Shown piece by piece: positions 1 to 6,298 of a stretch of DNA of 7,746 bases (position 1 is its first letter; the number at the start of each line of letters is the position of its first letter). The notes under the pieces were generated by a model. The model was not told the DNA's origin. It searched no databases and worked only from the letters and a program-made list of their open reading frames with translations. Position numbers and translations under genes: made by a program. Source of the DNA: Chloroflexota bacterium. GTDB taxonomy: Bacteria > Chloroflexota > UBA6077 > CF-72. The stretch is from contig JAFAWJ010000208.1 of NCBI GenBank assembly GCA_019242065.1, positions 1 through 7,746 on the forward strand, read 5' to 3'.

Positions 1-1
1 G

Positions 2-1007
2 GCGGGGCCCATTTACGTGCGCAGCCACTGGCCGCCAGGGAGTCAGACAACCGAACCGGGCCTGGCGCGGTTGGGTCACATGGACGACACCGGTCGGGTA
101 TACGACGTCAACGATTGGGAACTCAGTGATGGCGAGCATCCGCTGACGCATGTCGCACTGGTGTACGCCCAACTCGAGGGACACGGCACGCGCCTAGCCC
201 CATTGAGCGAGATCACGGCGCGCTCGCTAAGTTCGCTCCAACGTTACACGTCGGCAGTTGGGCTCATCCGCCTGGGGCTTCAGGATGGCCTGGCGGTGTT
301 CCACCACGGTGCTGCGGGTCATCAGGCAGCGACGCCCAGTCTGCAGGTGAGGAGCGATCCCACGCTCGTGAAGCCGGCCACGGCCCAACTCCCGACCGGG
401 CTCCTCGCCACGGTACGGCAATTGGAGAACGACGTGGCCGCCTATGTTACGGACAATGATCTGCGCGAACGGGTGCGTGGCTTCGTGCGCGACGCGCTTG
501 TCCGCTTGGCGGGCCGCGACGATGTCGCCGGGATTGTGCTCAACACACACAGTCAAGGGACAGTGGTCGGCTACGACGTCGTGCGGAGCCTGCCGGGGAC
601 GATTGCTGATCGGATCAAACTGTTCGTAACCGCGGGCAGCCCACTGCGAAAATATGCCGACTTGTTCGGCTGGGGGACGGAGATTGGCAGCATTTACTCG
701 TGTGGGTGGGGGCGGCGCTTGGACCAACTTCTGGGACAGCTGCGACCCGGTGGCCGACCCGCTGGACCCGCCAGCCACCTGGCAATGGGGCCAACCCGCG
801 GCACGCGCTGACGGTGAGGCTGGGCTCTTCCACGCCGTCGACGCCAATACTGGCGAGCTGCTGAAGTTCAAGATCGAAGACCGTCCGGTCGACAACTTGC
901 GACGCAGCTACGGTGGTGGTTTGAATGCACACAACTACTGGGACAATGCAACGGATTTCGCCGACCCGCTGGCGGCGCTGCTGCGTCAGGTGGCCGGTCT
1001 CACGTGA
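2..1007 (+). pseudogene. Alpha/beta hydrolase (lipase-like), 5' end off-window, one-base frameshift
   Basis: This is a large bacterial alpha/beta hydrolase of unknown substrate. The frame is open from base 2 through the window edge, so the GTG at 17 is probably internal and the true start lies upstream. The nucleophile elbow reads NTHSQGTVVG, with the candidate catalytic Ser at 551-553, followed by the conserved stretch VTAGSPLRKYADLF. The frame then breaks: the continuation WTNFWDSCDPVADPL lies one base over, and the protein runs on to TGA at 1005-1007. Dropping one G from the G5 run at 708-712 joins the halves cleanly (SCGWGGAWTNFWD). The second half holds the likely acid, the first Asp of DPVAD (744-746), and the likely His of AHNYWDN (930-932). 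All three triad candidates are present, so the gene may be recently broken or simply miscalled at the homopolymer. Its upstream context is outside the window. Confidence 0.75.
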
Positions 1008-1051
1008 GGGCGCGGCGCGGTGCTCGGGCTTGGTGAGCATTCCGTGCGGGT

Positions 1052-1306
1052 TCAAAGTTGCAGAACTTCCCGACCCGGCCGCACTCTGCGGGAGGTCAGA
1101 TCCGCTGCCATTCGGAAACCCTCCGAAGTGGAGCTCGTCAGGGCCGTATCGAATCGGGCTTGGTCCTTCGGAACAATCGGAATATTATCTGGACCGTCTG
1201 GAAGCCAGGCTTTGAAGTCAAGGATGAACTTGAATTCCAGAGGCTCGCCATATTTCTCATGATCGAGTGCAAATACTCATTTGCCGCCTTCGTAATTGCC
1301 GGCCAT
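1052..1306 (-). pseudogene. Small unrecognised protein with an in-frame TGA
   Basis: I do not recognise this protein. The ATG at 1304-1306 is preceded on the minus strand by TAGGGGATCAACATG, so a plausible AGGGG ribosome site overlaps the stop of the upstream minus-strand frame ending at 1316. That layout is typical of translationally linked genes and is the main evidence. The frame starts MAGNYEGGK, meets TGA at 1277-1279, then continues for 75 codons to TGA at 1052-1054. The continuation is rich in Asp, Glu, Lys and Phe (for example EPLEFKFILDFKAWLPDG), like a small soluble protein. A TGG-to-TGA or CGA-to-TGA change would explain the break. The opposite strand is also open here (1058-1330) but starts with TTG and has no ribosome site. 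The stretch is more AT-rich than its surroundings, which could mean foreign origin. Confidence 0.33.
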
Positions 1307-1315
1307 GTTGATCCC

Positions 1316-1603
1316 CTAGCCGTCACGTGAATTGCGCAGCACGATTGTGTGATCGGGCGGCGTTAAGTAAAACGCGTTTGCGCCCTTCTCAGGGCGCAGG
1401 GGGACGGAATGGAACGGGGCGGCAGTTAGTGGGACGGCGCTCGGCGTCACCTGGACCTGGGACCTGGAGTGTCGGGCGGGAGCCGGCACGACGGGCGTGG
1501 ACGTGCCGGCGATCACCACGCCGTCAGGAGCGGACGCAGCGCCGGACGGGTGCGAGCCGGAGGCCGTCTTCAGCGGATTGAGCAGCGGGCTTGGCACGCT
1601 CAT
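1316..1603 (-). CDS. Unrecognised Pro/Ser/Ala-rich protein, upstream partner of the 1306 gene
   Basis: This is a 95-codon minus-strand frame from the ATG at 1601-1603 to TAG at 1316-1318. The same frame is open upstream to 1729 but offers no better start, so the N-terminus may be missing. The first two thirds are low-complexity and rich in Pro, Ser, Ala and Val, like a linker or extracytoplasmic stalk. The end (FYLTPPDHTIVLRNS) is more like folded protein. No signal peptide or membrane segment is visible, and only a weak GGCGG precedes the ATG. The stop overlaps the ribosome site of the next minus-strand gene, which suggests a two-gene transcript. No family is recognised. It may be noncoding DNA that happens to be open. 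Confidence 0.28.
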   Translation of the reverse strand: MSVPSPLLNPLKTASGSHPSGAASAPDGVVIAGTSTPVVPAPARHSRSQVQVTPSAVPLTAAPFHSVPLRPEKGANAFYLTPPDHTIVLRNSRDG

Positions 1604-1819
1604 GTCCGCCGTTACCGCGGTGTTGCCCTTGCGAGGCGTTGTCAGCCGGAGCCGAGCGGGAGCCAGCTCACACTCGCATACGCGGCTGTCCCGTGATGTA
1701 ACCGAGGCGTGAGGAAATACTGATGCGGGTCAACAACATTCGCAAACCATAAACTGCCGGCATTCAGCCGACTGTAGGCGTGCTACCAATTGTTCTTGCC
1801 TTGATCCATGTCGTTCCAG

Positions 1820-2017
1820 CTAGCCGGCGTCAAGAGGCTCCCCTCGGACTTCTTCGACATCAACATTCTCTAGGGGCGGCAGGTCGGTCAGGTCACGCAA
1901 GCCGGCCAGGTCGAGGAAGGCGCGCGTGGTCACGATCAGGTGGTGCTGGTCAAAGGCGACGAGGCCACGGACGAGGAGGGTGTCGACGGCGCTGTCGCTG
2001 GTAGTGCCGTCTTGGGG
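1820..2017 (-). pseudogene. scpB: ScpB-like protein, C-terminal winged-helix fragment (copy 1)
   Basis: ScpB pairs with the kleisin ScpA on SMC to condense and segregate chromosomes; it consists of two winged-helix domains. This minus-strand fragment keeps only the last part of the second domain: GTTSDSAVDTLLVRGLV, then DQHHLIVTTRAFLDL and GLRDLTDLPPLE, ending in an acidic tail and TAG at 1820-1822. The match starts at about 2008. Just before it the frame gives unrelated residues and then an in-frame TGA at 2018-2020. The first winged helix and the LSKAALE/AYRQP region are absent, so this is a 5'-truncated remnant and not a functional ScpB. It aligns without gaps to the copy at 6591-6820 (27 of 43 residues identical by my count). 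Both copies have HHL-VTT where typical ScpB has GRP-LYGTT. No scpA or smc is in the window. Confidence 0.75.
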
Positions 2018-2053
2018 TCATGGTCGGATCTGGGATGGCGGGCTGCTTCGACG

Positions 2054-2452
2054 CTACAAACTGACGAGACTCGACGTGCGGGCTGAAACCGAGCCGGACG
2101 TGGCGCACACTCGCACCAAATCGAGGCCGCGGCTGGGGCAGCACTGACCGGTATTTAGCACGAGCCAGAAGGTCACGCCGCGGCGGACATGGTGCTGGTG
2201 GATCCATTTCGGGTCGATCGGCTGAGCCCGCACCCGGACCTGGTAATCACACGCCTGCCAGCCGAGAGATCGCGCGGTCTTGACCAACTCGAAGACCTGC
2301 CACTGCAACACGCCGCCATTGACGGTGTCACACATTTTCGCCAACACGGCGCCTTTCTCTGGATCAAGGACCTGGCGGACCGACCGCAGGAACGGCACAT
2401 GGCGCAGATGCGGCCGCGCCGGCTGCGCGTATCGCTGGGGATCCCAGTTCAC
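2054..2452 (-). CDS. Unrecognised protein, possibly truncated
   Basis: This minus-strand frame is open from 2608 to TGA at 2054-2056. I place the start at the GTG at 2450-2452 because residues upstream of it are Arg-rich and overlap the GYD gene, while those downstream look like folded protein: NWDPQRY, then DPEKGAVLAKM, LQWQVFELVKTARSLGW and DPKWIHQHHVRRGVTFW. Trp, His and Tyr are well represented and third positions are mostly G or C. The last 30 residues look less protein-like, so the real end may have been lost. There is no ribosome site at the GTG. No family is recognised. The mirror-image frame on the plus strand (2189-2677) is also open and cannot be excluded. It lies directly upstream, on the same strand, of the ScpB fragment, with no evident functional link. 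Confidence 0.3.
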   Translation of the reverse strand: MNWDPQRYAQPARPHLRHVPFLRSVRQVLDPEKGAVLAKMCDTVNGGVLQWQVFELVKTARSLGWQACDYQVRVRAQPIDPKWIHQHHVRRGVTFWLVLNTGQCCPSRGLDLVRVCATSGSVSARTSSLVSL

Positions 2453-2491
2453 GTCGAAAGCAGGATGATCAACGCGGCGCGCCAGCTGCCT

Positions 2492-2517
2492 CCGCCGTGC
2501 GCGGCGGTGCCTAGAAT
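2492..2517 (+). promoter_or_regulatory. Putative -10 element with hairpin just upstream, for the GYD gene
   Basis: TAGAAT at 2512-2517 resembles a sigma-70-type -10 box and lies 39 bases before the ATG at 2557. Immediately upstream is a perfect GC inverted repeat, CCGCCG (2492-2497), loop TGCG, CGGCGG (2502-2507). It sits between the -35 and -10 positions, where an operator would act. No good -35 hexamer is seen. The repeat could equally be a chance feature of GC-rich sequence. Confidence 0.3.
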
Positions 2518-2556
2518 GGCCATGATAAGTCCAACCCGAGAGAGGGGGCTCTCCAG

Positions 2557-2886
2557 ATGCCGTTGTACCTGCTTCAGGCCGCGTATACCTCAGAAGCCTT
2601 GGCGGCACAGATCAAGCAGCCGCAAGACCGCCTCGAGGCGGCCAGATCCCTGCTGGAAGCCGCGGGCGCACGACTGATCGTGGGCGGCTACTCCTTCGGC
2701 GAGTACGACGCTGTGATGATCGTCGAAGCACCGGATGACACCGTGGCGGCGTCGTTCGCCCTGGCGATTCATGCGGGTGGAGCGCTCAAGGCGGGCAAGA
2801 CCACCAAGCTGCTCACGGGTCAGGAATGGATTGCCTCGCTGCAGAAAACGCAGAGCCTGGCAGCCCAGTACCGGCCGCCTCAGTAA
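2557..2886 (+). CDS. GYD domain-containing protein
   Basis: This is an intact 109-residue member of the GYD family: small cytoplasmic proteins of the dimeric alpha/beta barrel type, with no established reaction. The start is secure, because a strong purine run (GAGAGGGGG, 2540-2548) lies 8 bases before the ATG. The domain covers residues 1 to about 95: a first strand MPLYLLQAAYT, a helix with the usual PQDRLEAARSLLEAAG, the signature GEYD at residues 48-51 (standing for GxYD) leading into a strand with EAPDD, and the C-terminal GALKAGKTTKLLT that precedes a final helix. Length and motif order match the family and no residue is obviously missing. It is flanked by damaged genes on the opposite strand, so it is probably transcribed alone. 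It is the best-preserved gene in the window. Confidence 0.9.
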   Translation: MPLYLLQAAYTSEALAAQIKQPQDRLEAARSLLEAAGARLIVGGYSFGEYDAVMIVEAPDDTVAASFALAIHAGGALKAGKTTKLLTGQEWIASLQKTQSLAAQYRPPQ

Positions 2887-2944
2887 CTCGCCGGTGGCGG
2901 CTCGAGGGCTATCTTCGGAGCCGGGAGCACCGCACGGGACCGCG

Positions 2945-3289
2945 TCAGCATTCGGTGTCCTCAGGTGCGCCGCGTGATGCCCGCGGTCGTGGTGCTGGTC
3001 CTGGTCCATCAGCCGTTCTGGGCTGCACCAGCTCGGGCGTCGCGCCAACTCCATAAGCCACGAGCTCCTTGAGCTGATCGGGTGCCAGCAAGTGCGCCTC
3101 GCCGATGATGAACACGACGCGACGTCGACGTTCATGCTTCTCGGCGGCCAGGAGCGGCGCTCGTTGGTGTCGGACATGCTCGACCGGGGCATCGACCTGA
3201 GCACCGTGCAGCAGCTCGCCGGCCATCCCCCAGGTCAGCACCACCGCGCGGTACGACCGCCGCGGTGAGGAGGTGAAGTCCAGCCGAGG
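2945..3289 (-). pseudogene. ExeA/TniB-type AAA ATPase remnant with altered Walker B
   Basis: The closest fit is the AAA (AAA_22-like) ATPases of the ExeA/TniB type, which accompany transposases of Tn7/Mu-like elements or act in secretion. Recognisable sequence runs from about 3289 to 3062 on the minus strand: RRSYRAVVLTWGMAGELL, a basic helix, then RRVVFIIGEAHLLAPDQLKEL. In this family the last segment reads VVLIIDEAHLLSPEQLEEL, that is, Walker B plus the following helix. Here the catalytic Asp is Gly (GGC at 3101-3103, one base from GAC). No Walker A (GxxxxGK[ST]) is found upstream in any minus-strand frame. After the Walker B helix the expected sensor region is not recognisable, although the frame stays open to 2945. 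Both ends are lost and the key residue is mutated, so I call it non-functional. It has no transposase partner in the window. Confidence 0.55.
3242..3267. repeat. GC-rich hairpin with one bulge
   Basis: CACCGCGCGGT (3242-3252) can pair with the bases at 3256-3267 through an 11-base-pair stem, with one bulged C at 3260 and a three-base loop. There is no T-run on either side, so it is not a standard intrinsic terminator. It lies inside the ATPase remnant and may be fortuitous. Confidence 0.35.
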
Positions 3290-3368
3290 GAACGGGCGGG
3301 TAGCCCACGAATCTGGGTGATCCCCGATGCAGTCGCCTCCAGATGGATCTCGCGTACTGGCATGCGAG

Positions 3369-3389
3369 CGTTCGAGTGCGCGTCGAACG
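3369..3389. promoter_or_regulatory. Inverted repeat upstream of the DUF6325-like gene (possible operator)
   Basis: This is a perfect interrupted palindrome: CGTTCGA (3369-3375), a 7-base spacer, TCGAACG (3383-3389). It ends 40 bases before the ATG at 3430, a reasonable place for a repressor site. It has the half-sites of an actinobacterial LexA box in the reverse arrangement (GTTCG outward, not CGAAC-N4-GTTCG), so it is not an SOS box. Confidence 0.3.
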
Positions 3390-3429
3390 GCTGGCTAGTT
3401 CTGCGCGCACCGCGGTGTGACACGGCAGC

Positions 3430-3837
3430 ATGCGGCGCTCGCCAGGACCGCTGACCGTGGGTTCGCTTGAGGTCCTGGTCATCGAATGCACGGGGGAGAG
3501 GTTGAAGCGTGAGCTTCTCGTGGCGCTCACCTCGGCCTTGGGTAGCAGCACGCTGCGTATCGTCGACGTGATATTCGTCCACAAGGATGCCGAAGGACGC
3601 CTCACAAGGTACGAACTCAGGGAACTGTCGGACAATGAGCTGGTTGCTCGCGAAATGCTGAACCAGACCCGCGGGCTCCTCTCTGTCATAGAGGTCAACA
3701 CGTTTGGAGCGGGCGTGTCACCCGATTGCTCGGCCGTGTTGATGGTCATCGAACATGCGTGGACGGCCAGGTTCCATCAAACGAGCTCCTTTTGCAGCGC
3801 GTTGGGTTCAGTTCGGGAACACGTTGACGAACGTTGA
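3430..3837 (+). CDS. DUF6325-like family protein, C-terminus possibly altered
   Basis: This 135-residue soluble protein resembles the DUF6325 family of Actinomycetota and Chloroflexota, whose function is unknown. Family-like blocks appear in order: LEVLVIECTGERL (residues 13-25, usually EYLVIEFPGNRF), LRIVDVIFVHKDAEGRL (42-58), RGLLS (81-85) and CSAVLMVIEHAWTARF (100-115). The last block is the hallmark SSAALLVWEHxWAxxF strand. After Phe115 the usual AVxxAGGELVxxxRIP segment is not recognisable. Another frame (TCAAACGAGCTCCTT on) gives NELLLQRV, which resembles it, so a small deletion or shift near 3777 may have changed the end. The start is uncertain: the ATG at 3430 lacks a clear ribosome site, and the family's N-terminus would begin near the LTVG. 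A 7-base inverted repeat lies 40 bases upstream. The TGA at 3835-3837 directly abuts the convergent minus-strand gene. Confidence 0.68.
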   Translation: MRRSPGPLTVGSLEVLVIECTGERLKRELLVALTSALGSSTLRIVDVIFVHKDAEGRLTRYELRELSDNELVAREMLNQTRGLLSVIEVNTFGAGVSPDCSAVLMVIEHAWTARFHQTSSFCSALGSVREHVDER

Positions 3838-4062
3838 CTAACTGACAATCTCCTGGCTGGTAAGACCGCAGCGAGCAATGCTCGACGGGGTGCGAACGTT
3901 CTGTGAGAGCGGGACGGTGAGTCTGCGCAGCAGGGCACCGATCAGATTGGTCAATCTGGTGCGCGACCGGCCGTCCGACGGTGCGTCCAGGGCTATGTGG
4001 TGGGTGTCGCTCGGGTCATGCTCGACGTACGCGCCACATCCGGCGCACCAGGTACCGCTCAT
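3838..4062 (-). CDS. Small CxxC/His-containing protein, possibly metal-binding
   Basis: This 74-residue minus-strand frame runs from the ATG at 4060-4062 to TAG at 3838-3840. A purine-rich GAGGAG lies two bases before the ATG, close but usable. The N-terminus holds TWCAGCGAYVEHD followed by DTHHIALD. Cys6 and Cys9 form a CxxC, with His15, His21 and His22 nearby, so a single metal site or a half zinc ribbon is possible. A second CxxC pair is absent, which argues against a full zinc ribbon. The rest is Arg- and Leu-rich (TRLTNLIGALLRRL), with no membrane segment. Third codon positions are mostly G or C, in line with a coding region. No family is recognised. It converges on the DUF6325-like gene with no bases between the two stops. 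Confidence 0.4.
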   Translation of the reverse strand: MSGTWCAGCGAYVEHDPSDTHHIALDAPSDGRSRTRLTNLIGALLRRLTVPLSQNVRTPSSIARCGLTSQEIVS

Positions 4063-5010
4063 CGCTCCTCAGTCCCTTCAAACCAGTCAGTTGGTGGGTT
4101 CGGCTGGGCTGGTATGTCGCCCGGCTGCCCGCCAGCCGTTTATCAGCATGGCGCGTAAGGCGCGCCCAGACGATGCGCGCTGTACGCAGTTGTGTACGCA
4201 GTTCGGACGCAGTCGGGCGAGGATCCCTGAGTATCATGGCCTTGGACCGGTGGGATACGCGAGTGCAGCCAGGTCAACCGAATAGCTTTCGATCGCTGCT
4301 GCGCCGCTAACGGCTGTAGGCTGGACTGACGCAAGAGCAATTAGCCGGGCAGTCTGGACTCAGCCGCAGGGGTATCGCCAATCTCGAGCGTGGTGCGCGC
4401 CGAGCGCCGTACACCCACACGCTCAACCAGCTTCGGGTGGGCTTGGCCTATCGCCGATCGATTTCGACCTGCTGGTAGAAGCCGCGCATCTCCACAGCGC
4501 ACGGCGCCTGAGCTCAGCATCGTCACCGGCAGCATCCGAGGGCAACACTTGTCTGGAGTCCTGCTTTGACGACGGAAGCTCCGTCTGCGGTCGCGCCAGT
4601 CGCCGCAAGCGTTATTTCTGGGCGGCAGCATTGCATGGTCAGTCCGGTTAAGAGACTTGGGGCAGTGTGGATATTGCGACGCTGTCCCGTCCGCCTACAT
4701 CAACGGGAGAACGCGCGCTCCCGCGGTGTGGCTTGCCTCGGAAGTGCCCAGCACGGTGCACGGCGACCGCGCGATCGCGTACAACTGTTGGCGGGCCTGT
4801 GGATCTCGAACAGCGACTAGCGAAATTCACAGCGCCGCCGGCATGTCAGTATCTCGGACCCCAAGCAATATTCCCTGGCCTGCATGACTGCAAAGTTTCC
4901 GCGCTCGCGTGTCGTCTGCACGATCGAGCCTGTCCTGGAGTGAGGCGACAGACAGCCTCGCGCGACAGCGAGGGCGTAGTGCCGAAGAGGCCGCCCATAC
5001 TGCTGGCCGG
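4063..5010. other. Interval without a supported gene
   Basis: Several frames are open here on both strands, but they overlap each other, are rich in Arg, Ser and Pro, lack ribosome sites and show no family motif. The only clear structure is the 11-base direct repeat at 4181-4203. A plus-strand stretch at about 4466-4647 (reading DFDLLVEAAHLHSARRL) is protein-like but has no start and no recognised family. The part nearest 5010 may be the eroded 5' region of the PLP-enzyme gene. Confidence 0.5.
4181..4203. repeat. 11-base tandem direct repeat (TGTACGCAGTT x2)
   Basis: TGTACGCAGTT occurs at 4181-4191 and again at 4193-4203, a period of 12, slightly more than one helical turn. The units lie 119 bases or more upstream of the minus-strand ATG at 4062, so they could be an activator or repressor site for that gene. 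They could also be a short slippage duplication. Confidence 0.55.
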
Positions 5011-5991
5011 ATGACCTGGAATTGTGACCTCTGGCCCGGCACAGCGCCGCCAAATCCGCTGTGCGCGATAGGCGCCGCAGTTCCGCTGGAGGCGGTATTT
5101 CCTAGTGCCCGGCAAGCCATTGCACAGAGTCTGGCGCACGCGGGACATGCGACCGCTTCGCGCATAGGTCATCCGCAGTTCGTATCGGCCTGTGTACCTC
5201 ACGCGATCAAGAAAGTTGCGACGCCGGTCTCCGTCGGTGGAATAAGCCCCGACGATTACACTCGCCTGGACGGGTTGCTGGTTCACGAACAATGGGGATG
5301 GCCGCTTCCCGGCGACGCGCTCGCTCGCGTGCTCGGGCGATTCTCGGACCGTCAGTTGGTGATTGACCGAGTTGACTCTGCCGACTTCTTTGTCCGACGC
5401 ATCGATCACCCGAATGTTGTGGAAGTTTTGAGTCTGTCCAAGACGCTGGGGTTGCTGGGCGGTGGGCTGGCTCGCACGTCGTCGCGCTACGGCGTGTTTG
5501 ACTCCAGGGCAATAACACCACGCACGAGACACGCCCTCGATGGTGTGGCATCCCGTCTCCCCGGCAAAGCCTACCGTGAGTTTTTCAAAAACAGCGATCA
5601 GGCCATCCATCCCGCAGTAGCGGAATGGGCGTTGGCAAATTCCATTGTGGCGTCACTCGAACAAGAGCGCCGGCGACGGCAGTGCAATGTGAGGCTCCTG
5701 CAGATGAGCCCGCTCGCTGATGGATGGCCGCACTGGATGCATGCTGCAATCGCTACAGGAGCCGCCCCCGACCTCGCTCCGGTGATGCGCGGGCGTGGGC
5801 CCGACGTGTGGGCCAAAGTGATGCGCTTGCTGGGGCAAGAGTTTGGGGTCGCGTCCACAATTTGCGCCTTCAATTGGACTGGTGATCCGCTCGATCCCGA
5901 CTATGAGCACTGCATGCTGATCCCCGTACACCGGGAAGTGCAGCATCTGGGCATGGTGCTGCAAGCAATAGCGTCGTTGATTCGATCGTGA
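5011..5991 (+). CDS. PLP-dependent fold-type-I (aminotransferase-like) enzyme, short N-terminus
   Basis: This 327-residue protein (360 if the GTG at 4909 is used) has the core signatures of class I/II aminotransferases. LVIDRVDSADFF supplies the Asp that contacts the PLP ring nitrogen (GAC 5365-5367). VEVLSLSKTLGLLGGGLAR supplies the Schiff-base Lys (AAG 5440-5442), followed by the usual Gly-rich turn. The C-terminal small domain ends in YEHCMLIPVHRE and a final helix. The substrate cannot be read from the sequence. Only about 110 residues precede the Asp, where the family normally has 150 to 200, and no Gly-Ser/Thr-rich phosphate-binding turn is evident. The N-terminus therefore looks shortened, possibly by deletion. 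I chose the ATG at 5011 because the residues before it are Ser/Arg-rich filler; neither start has a good ribosome site. The in-frame stop upstream is TGA at 4885-4887. A perfect inverted repeat lies 165 bases downstream. Confidence 0.7.
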   Translation: MTWNCDLWPGTAPPNPLCAIGAAVPLEAVFPSARQAIAQSLAHAGHATASRIGHPQFVSACVPHAIKKVATPVSVGGISPDDYTRLDGLLVHEQWGWPLPGDALARVLGRFSDRQLVIDRVDSADFFVRRIDHPNVVEVLSLSKTLGLLGGGLARTSSRYGVFDSRAITPRTRHALDGVASRLPGKAYREFFKNSDQAIHPAVAEWALANSIVASLEQERRRRQCNVRLLQMSPLADGWPHWMHAAIATGAAPDLAPVMRGRGPDVWAKVMRLLGQEFGVASTICAFNWTGDPLDPDYEHCMLIPVHREVQHLGMVLQAIASLIRS

Positions 5992-6298
5992 TACCGAGCC
6001 AAGCGCCCAGTCAGCGAGCATCGCGTGTCGCGTCGACCAGTATCTGAAGCCACGCGAGCGAGACAACTCGGTCATAAGAGCATCGGTGAGGAGCTCGGAG
6101 AGGTGAGGCGCCCTTTTCCGCGGTTGCACCGCCGTGGTGCGACGAAGATCGAAATAGTGGCACGGCTCCGTGCCACGGCCCGGTAACTGACGCACCTGGG
6201 AAGGAAACGCCGTGCGAACTGGTTCTACTAACTGAAACCTCAGATGCGCCGCAACCGAAGGCGGCGCTACGCTACGAGGAGAGGTCAGATACAGGTCC
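5992..6298. other. Intergenic interval with one inverted repeat
   Basis: No gene is supported here. A minus-strand frame crosses the interval (a segment reads HLSELLTDALMTELSRSRGF), but it runs through both neighbouring plus-strand genes and has no recognised motif. The interval holds the palindrome at 6157-6176. GAGGAGAGG (6276-6284) lies before the small membrane-protein gene. Confidence 0.5.
6157..6176. repeat. Perfect 9-base inverted repeat (hairpin or operator)
   Basis: GTGGCACGG (6157-6165), CT, CCGTGCCAC (6168-6176). As RNA it gives an 8-pair stem with a GCTC loop. No T-run follows on either strand, so a rho-independent terminator is doubtful. It could be an operator for the gene starting at 6299 or a transcript-end structure for the PLP-enzyme gene. 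Confidence 0.5.

Noticed and set aside
227..895. Long minus-strand open frame (222 codons)
   Set aside because: It is antisense to the hydrolase, whose motifs are clear; its residues are Arg/Pro/Ser-rich with no family pattern.
1041..1075. GGTTCAAA motif resembling a tRNA T-loop
   Set aside because: The flanks do not form a T-arm stem, and no anticodon or acceptor arms can be built around it.
1277..1279. TGA read as a recoded (Sec or Trp) codon
   Set aside because: No selenocysteine-type hairpin is evident just downstream, and TGA serves as a normal stop in intact genes here (for example the DUF6325-like gene).
2189..2677. Plus-strand open frame mirroring the minus-strand frame 2054-2452
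   Set aside because: It runs 120 bases into the GYD gene in the wrong frame and lacks a ribosome site. The mirror frame looked somewhat more protein-like, but the choice is close.
3369..3389. LexA/SOS box
   Set aside because: The half-sites are in reverse order and the spacing differs from the CGAAC-N4-GTTCG consensus.
3878..4285. Plus-strand open frame of 135 codons opposite the CxxC frame
   Set aside because: It has no ribosome site, no motif, a Ser/Arg/Pro-rich composition and several competing frames.
4846..5610. Minus-strand open frame of 254 codons
   Set aside because: It is antisense to the PLP-enzyme gene, which carries clear Asp and Lys signatures.
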